Source: Myotis daubentonii (taxonomy: Eukaryota; Chordata; Mammalia; Chiroptera; Vespertilionidae). Taken from it: DNA of 64,000 bases. Positions 34,249 to 45,010 of the stretch are shown one piece after another. The stretch spans positions 56,201,205-56,265,204 of the forward strand of contig NC_081846.1 of assembly GCF_963259705.1 (NCBI RefSeq), read 5' to 3'. The notes below the pieces were generated by a model. That model ran no database searches, was not told where the DNA came from, and saw only the letters and a list, made by a program, of their open reading frames with translations. Both the position numbers and the translations under genes were made by a program. Numbering within the stretch: position 1 is the stretch's first letter; every line of letters begins with the position of its first letter.

Positions 34249-34529
34249 CAGTGGGGCCTTGACTTATGAGTTTAATTCGTTCCGTGACGTAGCTCGTAAC
34301 TCAAATTACTCATATATCAAATCTTAAAGTGAACGAGTGAGACACGTGATGCTGGGCTGATGTTGTGGCGTTCACTGTGATGTTCGCTGTGCCAACTAGC
34401 GGTGGGGTATCTGAAGCTGGCTCGTAACCCGAATTTTAGCTTGCAACTCAAAGCAAAAAATCGGCCGAGAGATGGCTCGTATCTGGAAAAACTCGTTAGT
34501 CGGGACACTCGTAAGTCAAGGCCCCACTG
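34249..34529. mobile_element. Tc1/mariner-superfamily MITE
   Basis: A 281-bp element with inverted ends CAGTGGGGCCTTGACTTA and TAAGTCAAGGCCCCACTG, differing at few sites, and TA on both sides (34247-34248 and 34530-34531). The arms continue with CGTAACTC-type repeats. It has no coding capacity. It could be of the Tigger or a related branch. Confidence 0.88.
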
Positions 34530-34789
34530 TATTTGCAAAAATATCCTTCAAACATGAAGGTAGTATAGAGACACTTAGTAACACAGAAATGTAAGAAGGA
34601 ATGAAGAACAACAGAGTAGGTAAATATGTGTTTACATCTAAAGGAACATTGACCATGCAAAATAGTAATAAAACAATAACACAAAGGAAGGGAGGTCCAT
34701 GAAATTCAAATATTATAAGATCCTAGCATTGTCTAGGAAGTGGTATAAGTACTAATTTAGTTTAGGTACCAATAAAATTTAGATAAGGT

Positions 34790-35350
34790 GGCATGTTGTA
34801 ATTTTCAGGGTTCCCACTACAGAAATAAAATTAAAGAAAATTTATTTAATAAGCTAAAAGAAAAATGGAACTTAAAAATATTTAGTAATCTAAAAAAAAC
34901 ACAAAAGGGGGAAAAGGAACATAAAACAAGTAGGACAAATAGAAAACAAATGGTAACATGGTATATATAAACACAAATGCATCAGTAATTACATTAAATA
35001 TTAATTGAAATATTCTAATTACAAAACAAATATTGTCAAACTGGAAATTTTTTTGAAACCTAATTGCTGCTTGTAAGAATTATAATCATTTTGCAAAAGT
35101 GTTGGCAGTATCTGCCAAAGCTAGACACAGAGATACCTCTATGACCCAGCATTCCACTTCTAGAAATATACCCATGAGGAAGCATCCCTATGTGCACCAA
35201 AAGATGCCCAATGTGTTTATAGCAAGAGTACTTAATGGACACCAATTAGAAACTATCCAAATGTCATCAACAGAAAAATGAATAAATTCATACAATACTA
35301 TATGGCAATGGAAAAACTCAGGTCTCATACATCAGGATGATTCTAAGTAG
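34790..35350 (+). repeat. Decayed L1 ORF2 fragment
   Basis: L1-like phrases: AGTAGGACAAATAGAAAACA, CATTCCACTTCTAGAAATAT, CCAAATGTCATCAACAG and CAATACTATATGGCAATGG. Many breaks are present. Confidence 0.6.
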
Positions 35351-35612
35351 CCCATTGTACTAAGTAGGTTATTGATCCAGCTGCTATAACAGTGACCTGA
35401 ATTAACAGTGGATTTAACCACACGGAAGTTTCTTTTCTTCCTTGTTACAACTTGAGTGTGATATGATGGCTCCACCTAGGGTCCTTCCGTCTTCCGTCTT
35501 GTCGCTCTGTTATTCCTAGGCTGCTTCCATTGTTTACAGGATTAGAGATGGCTAACCATATTCAAGCCAGTGGGAAAGAGGACATATGGTCCAAGGAACA
35601 CACTTCTTCCTT

Positions 35613-35810
35613 AAAAAAAATTTTTTTTAAATTGATTTCAGAGAGGAAGGGAGAGAGAGAGAAACACCAATGATGAAAGAGAATCATTGACCTGCTGCCT
35701 CCTGCACGGACCGTACTGGGGATCGAGCCCCCAACCTGGGGATGTGACCTGACTGAGAATCGAACTTCTGGTTCATAGGTTGATGCTCAAACACTGAGCC
35801 ACACTGGCTG
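35613..35810 (-). repeat. VES-related SINE (older subfamily)
   Basis: Reversed copy with GAGAATCGAACTTCTGGTTC and an ACACTGAGCCACACTGGC head. It interrupts an older, unassigned repeat-like segment at 35380-35880. Confidence 0.85.
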
Positions 35811-36952
35811 GACACATTTTACACGTTTCACCTCTGCTCAGACCTTATTGTCCAGAAGTTACTAGAAGACTGGGAAATAACCTAGCTTGGTGGTCATGTA
35901 CTCTGTGCTGAGGTCTAGTACCAGAGACAACTCCTAGTCTCTGCCACATCCTGAGCTTAGTAAAATCGAAGTTGCTGAATTTAGACTCACATAGCTGGTT
36001 GTTAAGTTCTGATCTTTGTAGTAGGGCATCCTTCTACTTGTTTGTCTTAAAATTATAATACATACCGAACTTAAAAATAAAACTATGTAAAATCTTAGTG
36101 CTTTTCCCTATATAGACCTGAGAGAATATGGAAGATTCATGCCTTATGCTCCTTTATTCACTGCAATTCAGTCAATACCTTGTATCCATTGTCCATTCCT
36201 CTGGCCGTTGAAACCAAACTCTTGCAGGCAGGCCTACTTTTGCTTGTAATGCTAATAGTGAAGTTCTAGAACCAAGGCTTTAAACTGTACCCCTTTATAA
36301 TGACCAACAAAAGAGACCAAGATGGAAACAAAGGAGATGTGCCTCTACCTCACAGCTGTAGAGGGAGAGAAACAGTTGTGTTTCCTAGAACCAGTTCTAA
36401 GAATCTGCTTTCATGAGGTGATAAATTAAGAACATTCAGAAGAACATCAATCTTGTTTTCCAGTGCAATAGGAAAACTTGTCTGAATATTCATAATCCAG
36501 CAACTTGTTTTCTTCTCTGTTCTTGGAAGTATAATTTTAACAAAAAGATCTTGTAAAACTAAGACTTTTGGAATTGTTACTGCATGCTACAAAGGTGACC
36601 TTAAAAAGAGGTTGTAATTCTGATTGTCTTCCTTGATAGTTTGTTGCCTTGACAAGAATGCTATAATTTATGTCTGAATTCCTAAGCAACCCAAAGACTT
36701 AGAACTTTGCTCTGTAAAACCAGAAAAGATTCATTTGCTCAGTTCTCGTTGCCATCATTTTTAATGGAGAAAAATAAATTACTGTCACACTCGTCAATTT
36801 CTCATTTTAACAAAAACTGAAAGCCTTGTTGCTGAATTAACAAGGGCAATTGCCTTTCCTTTTTTCTGTGAAAATCTAATATTTTCATCTGTAGGAATTC
36901 ATGAAATTCTTATTTTCAAGTTACTGAACAGTGTTTCTCTTTTTCCACATAG
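35811..36952. other. End of CD302 intron 1
   Basis: Mostly unique AT-rich sequence leading to the exon 2 acceptor. No exon or young mobile element was recognised. Confidence 0.5.
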
Positions 36953-37063
36953 ACTGTCCTTCATCCAACTGGGTTCAGTTCCAAGACAGTTGTTACATTT
37001 TTCTTCAAGAAACCATCAAAGTAGAAAGCATAGAGGATGTCAGAAATCAGTGTACTGACCATG
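36953..37063 (+). CDS. CD302: CD302 exon 2: start of CTLD
   Basis: Acceptor TTTTTCCACATAG at 36940-36952, donor GTAAGG at 37064. It codes [18 protein letters not shown] and [13 protein letters not shown], the N-terminal strands and first helix of the lectin fold with three cysteines. It begins AC, completing a codon started by G from either CD302 exon 1 or the penultimate LY75 exon. Confidence 0.95.
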
Positions 37064-37319
37064 GTAAGGAGTTTATTCTTTTTCTTTTGCCTTTCAGAAA
37101 TCAGTAAATAGTGTTTACTAATTTCTTTTAAAACAACTGTTATATCTCCCTGGGTCCTTATAATAACCGTATTCTACAATATACAAGCCACAGGCAGTGG
37201 AACTGGGTGGAAGACAGTTGTTGGTCATGTACTCTGTGCTATACAGCACATTGCTGTCCTAGCAGAGTGGAAGAACAGTAGCAACAGCAGGGTCTAAATA
37301 ATGTGCCTGCGCTGTGCCA

Positions 37320-37465
37320 GGCACTGTGCTTAAGCACACCATATATTTTAATTGGCTTCAATTATTATAACAGACCTTCTTTTATCAAGAAGAAATTTAG
37401 TTCAGTTATTTGTTCAGGTCACACAAGTCATAATTGGTAGAGCCAGGATTCAAACCAGGGTGTGT
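37320..37465 (-). repeat. MIR-like remnant
   Basis: GGCACTGTGCTTAAGC, GGTCACACAAGTCATAATTG and GAGCCAGGATTCAAACC match the reverse-complement MIR pattern. Confidence 0.6.
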
Positions 37466-37684
37466 CTGAGTTTAGGACCAGAGTTCTGGGTCATTCTTTT
37501 GTTCTGCCCTGAAAGTGCTATTTCAGGCATGTGTGAGCAGAAATCAGGTGACAAGGAACCTTGAAGTAAGACTGTGGTAAAGAAGTATACATTAGAGAAA
37601 AAGAAGAGAAAGGATATTTGCTAGAGGGTATGTTCAATATTCTCTGGGAAATATATTTGTAACTTCACATCATGAAATATTTTA

Positions 37685-37923
37685 TTTTATTATTTTTTTA
37701 AAAATATTTTTATTGATTTCAGAGAGGAAGGGAGAGGGAGAGAGAGAGAGAGAGAGAGAGAAACATCAATGATGCGAGAGAATCATTGATTGGCTGCCTC
37801 CTGCATATCCCCTACTAGGGATCAAGCCCGCAACTCAGGCATGTGCCCTTGACCAGAATTGAACCTGGAACCTTTCAGTCCACAGGCTGATGCTCTATCC
37901 ACTGAGCCAAAACAGCTAGGGCA
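37685..37923 (-). repeat. VES-type SINE
   Basis: Reversed copy with a (GA)n tract at 37736-37759 and head CCAAAACAGCTAGGGC. Target duplication TGAAATATTT / TGAAATACTT. Confidence 0.9.
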
Positions 37924-38089
37924 GTGAAATACTTTAAATAAAAGTTATTTTTTAAAAGGCCTAAAATAAATAAATAAAAATAAAAAGGTCTACTTGTATG
38001 CTCTTTATATATTTGACTTTTTAACTCAAAGTGCATCCTGTTGTTAGCCTGTAACTGTTGTGATCATCATTGGCTCAAAATCAAACTCT

Positions 38090-39500
38090 TATGTGAACTT
38101 CTAGTCAAGATGGGGCCATAGGAAAAAGCGGTACTAGAATCCCCCACAACCATATCAAAATTACAGCTAAACTACAGAACAACCATCATTCAACACTGCC
38201 TGAAATTTAGCTGAACAGAAGCCCTAGAACTAGGGGATTAACTAAGAAGCCACATCCAGACTAGTAGGAGGGGTGGAGATGCAGAACAGGGCTGGTCACA
38301 CACCCACGTGTGGTGGATAAAAATCAGGAGGGATATCTCAACTGCAGAGGTCCCCCCTGAGGACTAAGGGAGAACTTCAGCAGCACTAAAAAGCACATGG
38401 AAACCTTAAAAAAGAACCAGTCAGAAATGAAGGTTACACTAACTCAAGTGAAGAATAACTTACAGGGAATTAACAATAGAGTAGATGAAGCTGAGAATCA
38501 AACCAGCGATTTGGAATACAAGGGAGCAAAACCACCCAATCACAATAGCAAAGAGAAAAAAACCCCAAAATTAAGATAGTGTAAGGAGCCTCTGGGACAA
38601 CTTCAAGAGTACCAAATTTGCATCATGGGGGTGCCAGAAGGAGAGGAGAGAGAGCAAGAAATTGAAAACCTATTTGAAAAAATAATGACATAAAAACTTC
38701 CCTAACCTAGTGAAAGAAATAGACATACAAGTCTAGGAAGCACAGAGCGTCCCTAACAATATGAGCCCAAAGAGGCCCACACAAAGATACATCATAATTA
38801 AAATGCAAAAGGTTAAAGACAAAGAGAGAAGCTTAAAAGCAATAAGAGAAAAGCAGTTAGTTACCTACAAGGGAGCACCCATAAGACTTCCAGCTGATTT
38901 CTCAACAGAAACTTCACAGTCCAGAAGGGAGTGGCAAGAAATGTTCAAAGTGATTAAAAGCAAGAACCTACAACCAAGATTACCCAGCAAAGTTATCACT
39001 GAGAATCAAAAGACATATAATGAGCTTCTGAGACGAGAAAAAGCTAACGGCGTTCATCACCACCAAAGCAGTATTACATGAAATGTTAAAGGGCCTTCTT
39101 TAAGAAGAAGAAGGAGATAAAAAGACCAAAATGGCAATAAATACATATCTATCACCAATTGAATCTAAAAAACAAAATAAATGAATAAGCAGAATAGAAA
39201 CAGACTCATAGATACAGATAACATTTTGATGGTTGCTAGATGGGAGGGAGGTTGGGGCATTGGTGAAAAAGTTGAAGGGATTAAGAAGTACAAATTGGTA
39301 GTTGCAGAACAGTCTTGAGGATGTAAAGTACAACATAGGAAATATAGCCAGTACTATTCTAATAACTATGTATAGTGTCAGATGGGTAGGAGATTTATTG
39401 GGATGATCACTTTGTAAGTTATACAATGTATAATCACTGGGGTGTACACCTGAAACTAATATTGTATGTCAACTGTAATTGAAAAATAAAAAGTGGTTTA
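38090..39500 (+). mobile_element. HAL1-like (ORF1-only) L1-type element
   Basis: About 1.4 kb: a leader (CTAGTCAAGATGGGGCCAT), an ORF1-like relic (38397-39103), then an L1-type 3'UTR ending GTAATTGAAAAATAAAAAG. The ORF1 stop at 39101-39103 is followed at once by 3'UTR; there is no ORF2 (endonuclease/reverse transcriptase). That is the plan of HAL1 half-L1 elements. An internal deletion of a normal L1 is the alternative. Confidence 0.75.
38397..39103 (+). pseudogene. L1/HAL1 ORF1-type relic
   Basis: RNA-binding ORF1-type protein relic in several frames. The coiled-coil part reads LTQVKNNLQGINNRVDEAEN, then GVPEGEEREQEIENLFEKI, then RPTQRYIIIKM and KERSLKAIREKQLVTYKG (RRM/C-terminal domain), and the end FITTKAVLHEMLKGLL in a shifted frame. 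Stops at 38577 and elsewhere and at least two frameshifts make it non-functional. Confidence 0.82.
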
Positions 39501-39589
39501 AAAAACTATGATGTTGTAAACTAGCATCTTTTTCAACTGATGTATCTATGATGGTGAGTTGAGTCATTGATTCTTTAAAGGTGCTTTTT

Positions 39590-39804
39590 TAAAAATATAT
39601 TTTATTGATTTTTTACAGAGAGGAAGGGAGAGAGATAGAGAGTTAGAAACATCGATGGAAGAGAAACATCGATCAGCCGCCTCCTGCACATCTCCCACTG
39701 GGGATGTGCCCGCAACCCAGGTACATGCCCTTGACCGGAATCGAACCTGGGACCCCTCAGTCCGCAGGCCGACGCTCTATCCACTGAGCCAAACCGGTTT
39801 CGGC
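39590..39804 (-). repeat. VES-type SINE
   Basis: Reversed near-consensus copy. Target duplication AAAGGTGCTTTTT at 39577-39589 and 39805-39817. Confidence 0.94.
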
Positions 39805-40259
39805 AAAGGTGCTTTTTATTATTGTTTAATATCTAGAGATCTGTAGATCTTTTCATGAAATTTTGACTTAGGCATATTAATCACTCTAGCATTCAGAAAT
39901 GCCCTTTACCTAAAAGACGAAATTTCTGACAACACACCAGTATAACATTTAAAATACTATCAAATTGTATTAGGAATATTTTAGTTAAAATAAGAGTTAT
40001 TTATCATAGAAGGAATATATGTAAGCATAGAAGTTTTTAATCCTAGTAAGTGCCACATACTACTTAATACATAGTTATTGTTTCCTTTTGAAAAACTGTT
40101 GCCTGCTAAATGGTGTCGAACATTGGCTCTTTGAAAAAAAGACAATTTCCAACATGTCAATTTGGTTTCATTTCAAGGAAATTGAATAATAGGAATTTTG
40201 CTGGTCTTACAAGATTTTAAAATGGAATTTCCCCTACAACTATTTTAAGAAAATCATTT

Positions 40260-40505
40260 ATGCCCTGGGTGGTGTGCTCAGTAGTTAGAGCGTCAGCTTG
40301 CACACCAAAGGGTTCCCCCCCGCAAAAGGATTTTGATTCCCAGTGAAGGATACATACCGTGGTTGTGGGTTTGCACCCTACCCCAGTCGTGGCAGTGCAG
40401 GAGGTAAACATCTCTCACATCGATGTTTCTCTTCCTCTTTCTCTCTCTTTTTCTCTCTCTTTCTCTTTCCCCTCCCTCCCTCCTACTCTTTCTGAAAAGC
40501 AATGG
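40260..40505 (+). repeat. Diverged VES-related SINE
   Basis: Head TGCCCTGGGTGGTGTGCTCA and TAGTTAGAGCGTCAGC, a C-rich insertion at about 40314-40322, then a (CT)n-rich 3' part. It is less like consensus than the other copies. Confidence 0.75.
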
Positions 40506-40579
40506 AGAAAATATCTTCATGTGATGATTAACAAAACAAAAAAATAAGAAAGAAAACAATATTTTATTAAGTACTAGAG

Positions 40580-40809
40580 CAGTGGTTCTCATGCCTTGAC
40601 CCTTCCTAATGCCTTGACCCTTCAATACAGTTCCTCATGTTGTGGTGACCCCCGATTTCATTGTTACAAATTGAACATAATTAAAGCATAGTGATTAACC
40701 ACAAAAACAATATAAATTATATATGTGTTTTCCGATGGTCTTAGGTGACCCCTGTGAAAGGGTCTTTCGACCCCCAAAGGGGTCGTGACCCACAGGTTGA
40801 GAACCACTG
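40580..40809. mobile_element. hAT MITE (MER5/Charlie-like ends)
   Basis: Inverted ends CAGTGGTTCTCA and GGTTGAGAACCACTG. The perfect 8-bp target duplication TACTAGAG lies at 40572-40579 and 40810-40817. The right copy covers the CTAG end of the Helitron at 40812. The left copy shows the hAT landed in that Helitron's edge. Confidence 0.92.
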
Positions 40810-40811
40810 TA

Positions 40812-41025
40812 CTAGAGGCTCAGTGCATGAAATTCATGCATGGGTAGGGTCCCTACCAGCTGCCAGCCAGGGCCTTCCTTCCCTGGCTGCCAGCTGCTGG
40901 CTGGGGCCTTCCTTTGCTCCACGCCGCCCTCTGGTGGTCAGCCCACGGCATAGTGAATGATCGAACTTCTGGTCAGTCGAATTCCCGAGGGGACACTTTG
41001 CATATTAGGCCTTTACATATATAGA
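40812..41025 (-). mobile_element. Short HeliBat-type Helitron
   Basis: On the - strand it starts TCTATATATGTAAAGGCC and ends with hairpin TGCATGAATTTCATGCA, then CTGAGCCTCTAG. Only 214 bp. Its 3' edge was the target of the neighbouring hAT MITE. Confidence 0.87.
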
Positions 41026-42835
41026 TACTTAGACATAAACCAGATTTCAGTTGCAGAAATTAATGATATTGGAGGCTGAGAGCCAAGCAAGGACAGGTTC
41101 CTATACTCCTATTAAATTGTATGAATCACAAGGTGGAAGTTCATTGTCCAGCTTTAATACTTACCTTACGCAGTTAAGCAACTGCTTACTATACAGAGGC
41201 ATACTTAATACTTGTGACTGACTTCCTCTACAACTCAACTGTGGTTAGCTGTATTTGCTATTTTTCTTTAGGAAAGCAAAACAAAATAGAAAACACCCAG
41301 CAACTTTGTGGCTTGTTTCAGAGTCCATTAACTCTACTTGTTCAAACTGGGAAACCATTTAGGAATTTTAAATTGTTGTATGTAAATTTGCTTATACAAT
41401 TTGTCTAATGTCAAAAGAAAAATAATTTTCCCACCCAGTTAAAATGTATAAATTCAGCTTGTCTTACTGATTTTTTTAAAATTCTCACCATTTATGTGAT
41501 AATCCTTTTTATTTCCTCCACTATGGAAATACCCATTTCATTGATGAGCCAGAAGATTAGCTAAAATGTGTTTATCATGCTGTTACTTATTTTTGGATAG
41601 GATCGTGTTTTGGTTTAGAACAGTAGTGGACATCAATTCAGTGTTTGCTATGTAGGCAGAAGAAAAGCACAAGGACTACTAGAATATTTACATTTGGATT
41701 TATTAAATCTTCACAGCCTCACAAAATTATATCATAAACCTATCATTAAGGGCATATACTAGTACTAGTATACACAATTAGTGACTTGTTACCTTTTGAG
41801 CTGCAGAGAGCTATATCTAGAAATATTCCCTGTGCTTTGTTCTAATTTACTTGATGTTACCTCTCCGTTATTCTTGATACTATGATTCCTTTAGGAAAAT
41901 AATTGAGAGTTTAAATTTTTTCGTATTTTGCAGCATTTACCCTAAATTTATATATTATCATTACAATAGAAAAAATGAGTATTTTCAATCTTTCCTTTTT
42001 GTGATCTATGAGCTATGTCACTAGCCATAAAAAGAATTAAAGACCCAAATTACATCTCAGCAGGTAGTGTCACTAATAATGCGTGTTAAAAAAAAATTGC
42101 TTGTGTGCATGCATTCTTTAGGGTCTTATGCTGTCATTTGTTAAAGAAAATGACATAGTAATAAGTGTATACAGTACTTAATTAGATTACAATGTTAAAA
42201 ATCATTAAAGTTCCACTGGCTGCTACAAGGTCAGAGAAAATGATGAAAAACTAATCTCAGCACTTATGCCTAAAGTGTAACATGATAGAGTATTTCCCTT
42301 GAGGAGTTTTCTAGTGTGGCATTTTTGGTCACATTTCAAATGATAAGTAAGTAAATAGGGTAAAACAGATTGAAAGTCTCTATGACATTCAATAGATGGG
42401 AGGTGACAGCAGGTGGAACTGATAAGAACTGGAGTTTTTAAAACTGGAGATGACTGAGAGAATCTTGCTGAATCTTGATTTGGGATTAATTAAAATACTA
42501 TTAAGTATTTTAATGTCAGTCTTATTTTTCTTTTCAAAGTTCTTTCTTAATTACACAACTAAGGCATGATCACTGTAGAAAACTTAGAAAAACACATATG
42601 CAAATATTTTTAAAATGAAACAAAATCATCCTAAATTGCACTACCCTAAGGAAAAGTAATGACTGAAAGCATTTTGGTTAAGTCTCCTTCTAGACTCCCC
42701 ACCTCCAAGCAAATACATTTTAATAAATGTTTGCTTAGATATGTAAATGCTTAGATAGGCAATGTTTGCTTAGATAGGCAAAACTGTTCTGTAATCCTCA
42801 TTTTCTCTTAAAATGTCTTTACATGGCAGTAAATA
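41026..42835. other. CD302 intron 2, unique stretch
   Basis: About 1.8 kb of AT-rich DNA without recognised SINE, Helitron or exon. The region 42540-42720 looks like a very old repeat but was not assigned. Confidence 0.5.
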
Positions 42836-43930
42836 GCCTATATAAGAAAAGCTTAATATGCAAATCGACTGACCAGTTGGAAAAGGGGGGAGGCCAGTGA
42901 GTGGGCGGCGCCAGGCCAGCCAAGGTGGGTGCAGCAGGCAGAGGGAGGGGACCAGGGGTGGCGGGGCAATCGGGGGACGGTGGTGACTGGTGGTAGGGAG
43001 ATGGGGGGGGCAGGACCCCACTGGCCTCCTCCCGCAGAGGTTTATTCAGCTTGGCCACACTGGCCTTTCTACTTTTATACTCGGTTTAAGCACAGCATTT
43101 GTAAAATTGGGGTGGTGGGGAGCAAGTGCCCTTCCTGCTGGACACAGCGACTTGAGTGCCGGCCTCATGTGCGTCCCCAGGTCGCCAGCAGACACCACCG
43201 CGACCAGGGGCCGTTACCTGGGGATGGGCTGGCCAAGGAGTGGGCTCTTCCGCCCTGTGCCGCCGCTGGGGCCGCGCACCCTCCCCGCCTCCTTCCACCT
43301 CGGGCCTACATCCCTGACTGCAAAGCCAGCAGCAGCCAGCGAGCGGGCCACCAACCCAAGCAGGGAGCCACAAAGACCGGAAGTGCACCCACAAGGCCTT
43401 CAGCTGAGACTCCTCCCGAGCCCCCATCGGCCCCGCCCCCCAAACCTCCCGTGGCCCTCTCCCCGGCCAGCCCCGCCCCCAATTGGCCCCTGCCAGGGAC
43501 CCTGCCAGGAGGGAGGAGGGAGCCGATTCCTCTAGGCTGGCATCGGCGACAGAATGTCTGAAACCAACTATTGGCACAACATGCCTCTGCAGCCAAAAGA
43601 AAGCGGTGTCATCAACAGAAATGTCTGAAGACCAACTATTGGTACAACATAGCTCTGAAGCCAAAAGAAGCTGGCGTTGTAGACAGAATATGTCTGAAGA
43701 ACAGCCATCGACAATGTACTACCAATGCTGGTAGGAACTGCCTTCACAGTGAAATTGAAGTAAATGAGGATGCAATTATCAAACATAGTTGTGGTGGAAT
43801 AACTGTTACATGTTAATTTTGCTTATCACTAAATTTCTCTGATGAAAAACCATCTGATGGAAAATTTACTCAATGTAGCAAAGGTAAAAAGTTTGTCCAA
43901 ATGATAAACATTTTCCCGACATATTTTTTA
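42836..43930 (+). mobile_element. Helitron 5' piece with Rep/helicase ORF relics
   Basis: Starts like a HeliBat 5' end (CCTATATAAGAAAAGCTTAA, then TATGCAAATCG) but has no CTAG 3' end. Instead it runs through a GC-rich 43100-43540 segment into remains of a Helitron protein (43552-43930) and stops where another Helitron begins at 43934. It looks like the first kilobase of an autonomous element. Confidence 0.65.
43552..43930 (+). pseudogene. Relic of Helitron Rep/helicase N-terminus
   Basis: Three tandem 67-69-bp units begin ATGTCTGAA at about 43554, 43621 and 43690 and code variants of RRQNMSEDQLLVQHSSEAK. These are followed by VNEDAIIKHSCGGITVTC and, after an in-frame stop at 43814, by an NFSDEKPSDGKFTQCSKGK segment with paired cysteines. 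I associate this layout with the N-terminal region of bat Helitron proteins. Frameshifts and stops make it dead. Confidence 0.6.
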
Positions 43931-43933
43931 AAA

Positions 43934-44254
43934 TCCTATATAATAAAAGGCTAATATGCAAATCGATCAAACAGCAGAATGACTGGTCACTATGATGCAC
44001 ACTCACCTCCAGGGGGCAGATGTTCAACGCAGGAGCTGTCCCCTAGCGGTCAGTGCGCCAGAAGCCAGGCTCATGGCTGGTGAGCACAGCGGCGGTGGCG
44101 GGAGCCTCTCCCACCTCCACAGCAGGGCTAAGGATGTCCAACTGACGGCTTAGGCCTGCTCCCCATGGGCTTCTGGACTGTGAGAGGGCACAGGCCAGGC
44201 TGAGGGACCTCCCTCTCTCGCCGAGTGCATGGATTTTGTGCACTGGGCCTCTAG
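43934..44254 (+). mobile_element. Short HeliBat-type Helitron
   Basis: Textbook ends: TCCTATATAATAAAAGGCTA at the 5' side (43934) and GTGCATGGATTTTGTGCAC, then TGGGCCTCTAG (44254) at the 3' side, followed by T. Confidence 0.92.
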
Positions 44255-44261
44255 TAGAATA

Positions 44262-44330
44262 TACACTGAGTGGCCAGATTATTATGACTGGCCAGATTAT
44301 TATGACCACCCCATCAGTACAATGAAGTGA
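44262..44330. repeat. Possible mariner-type fragment
   Basis: ACTGAGTGGCCAGATTATTA is followed by a second GGCCAGATTATTATGACC in tandem. It resembles a Tc1/mariner terminal sequence, but only one end is visible. Confidence 0.35.
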
Positions 44331-44619
44331 ATTAGTTATGCAAATAATAATAATAAAACCTTGAGAGTTTTTGCTTAGGAAGTTTTCAATATTCAGTATT
44401 TTTGGAAGTGTCAATGAAGTACTGAAGTATTAGTATATTTACTAATAACTGAACATTTCCCCGCTGTTTAGATATGCCATAGCTGACTTAACCCTCTAAT
44501 AATGGTGAATTTTTCAAGTCTCTCAGCGACATAAGCAACGAGTGAGGAGCATTAGTGATTGTGCCTCTTTCATTTGAGCACAGAGCTAATATTAACTTGC
44601 ACTATTTTTAAGGATCACC

Positions 44620-45010
44620 AGGTCAGAGAATATGTACTTTTTTAAGGGCTTGCCGGATTGTCTCCAAAAAGATTGTACTGATTTTTACTCCGACTAACCA
44701 CTTATGAATTCCTATTTTTCTACACCCATGGCCAACATTGTTTAATCTGAAAATCTCCTTATTTTAGTTTTCATTTCTTCACCAGTAAGATTGCATTTTC
44801 CACATATTAGTTGTTATATTTCTTTTTGTGAGGGTGAATTGCCTTTTTCAGTTTGAGATCAATTTTTTCTTTTATTAAGGTTTTTGCCTTTTTATTTTTT
44901 ATTCCTAATAGAGCTTTCATCTGCCCAGTTTGTGAGTTTCTTCTTTAACTATAAGGTATGCTTTGGGGGTAGATGTTTGGCCCTATAGTTTTCTTTTCCC
45001 TCTGTAGTTA
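44620..45010 (-). repeat. Very old L1-like fragment
   Basis: Inverted L1-like phrases (CTTGCCGGATTGTCTCC, CTACACCCATGGCCAACATT) with many changes. Confidence 0.4.

Noticed and set aside
38761..39081. A 106-codon ORF as a host gene
   Set aside because: It is part of an L1/HAL1 ORF1 relic with stops and frameshifts on both sides.
42929..43664. Open frames of 210 (+) and 192 (-) codons
   Set aside because: They lie inside a Helitron in a GC-rich block, run through several frames at once and have no recognisable domain.
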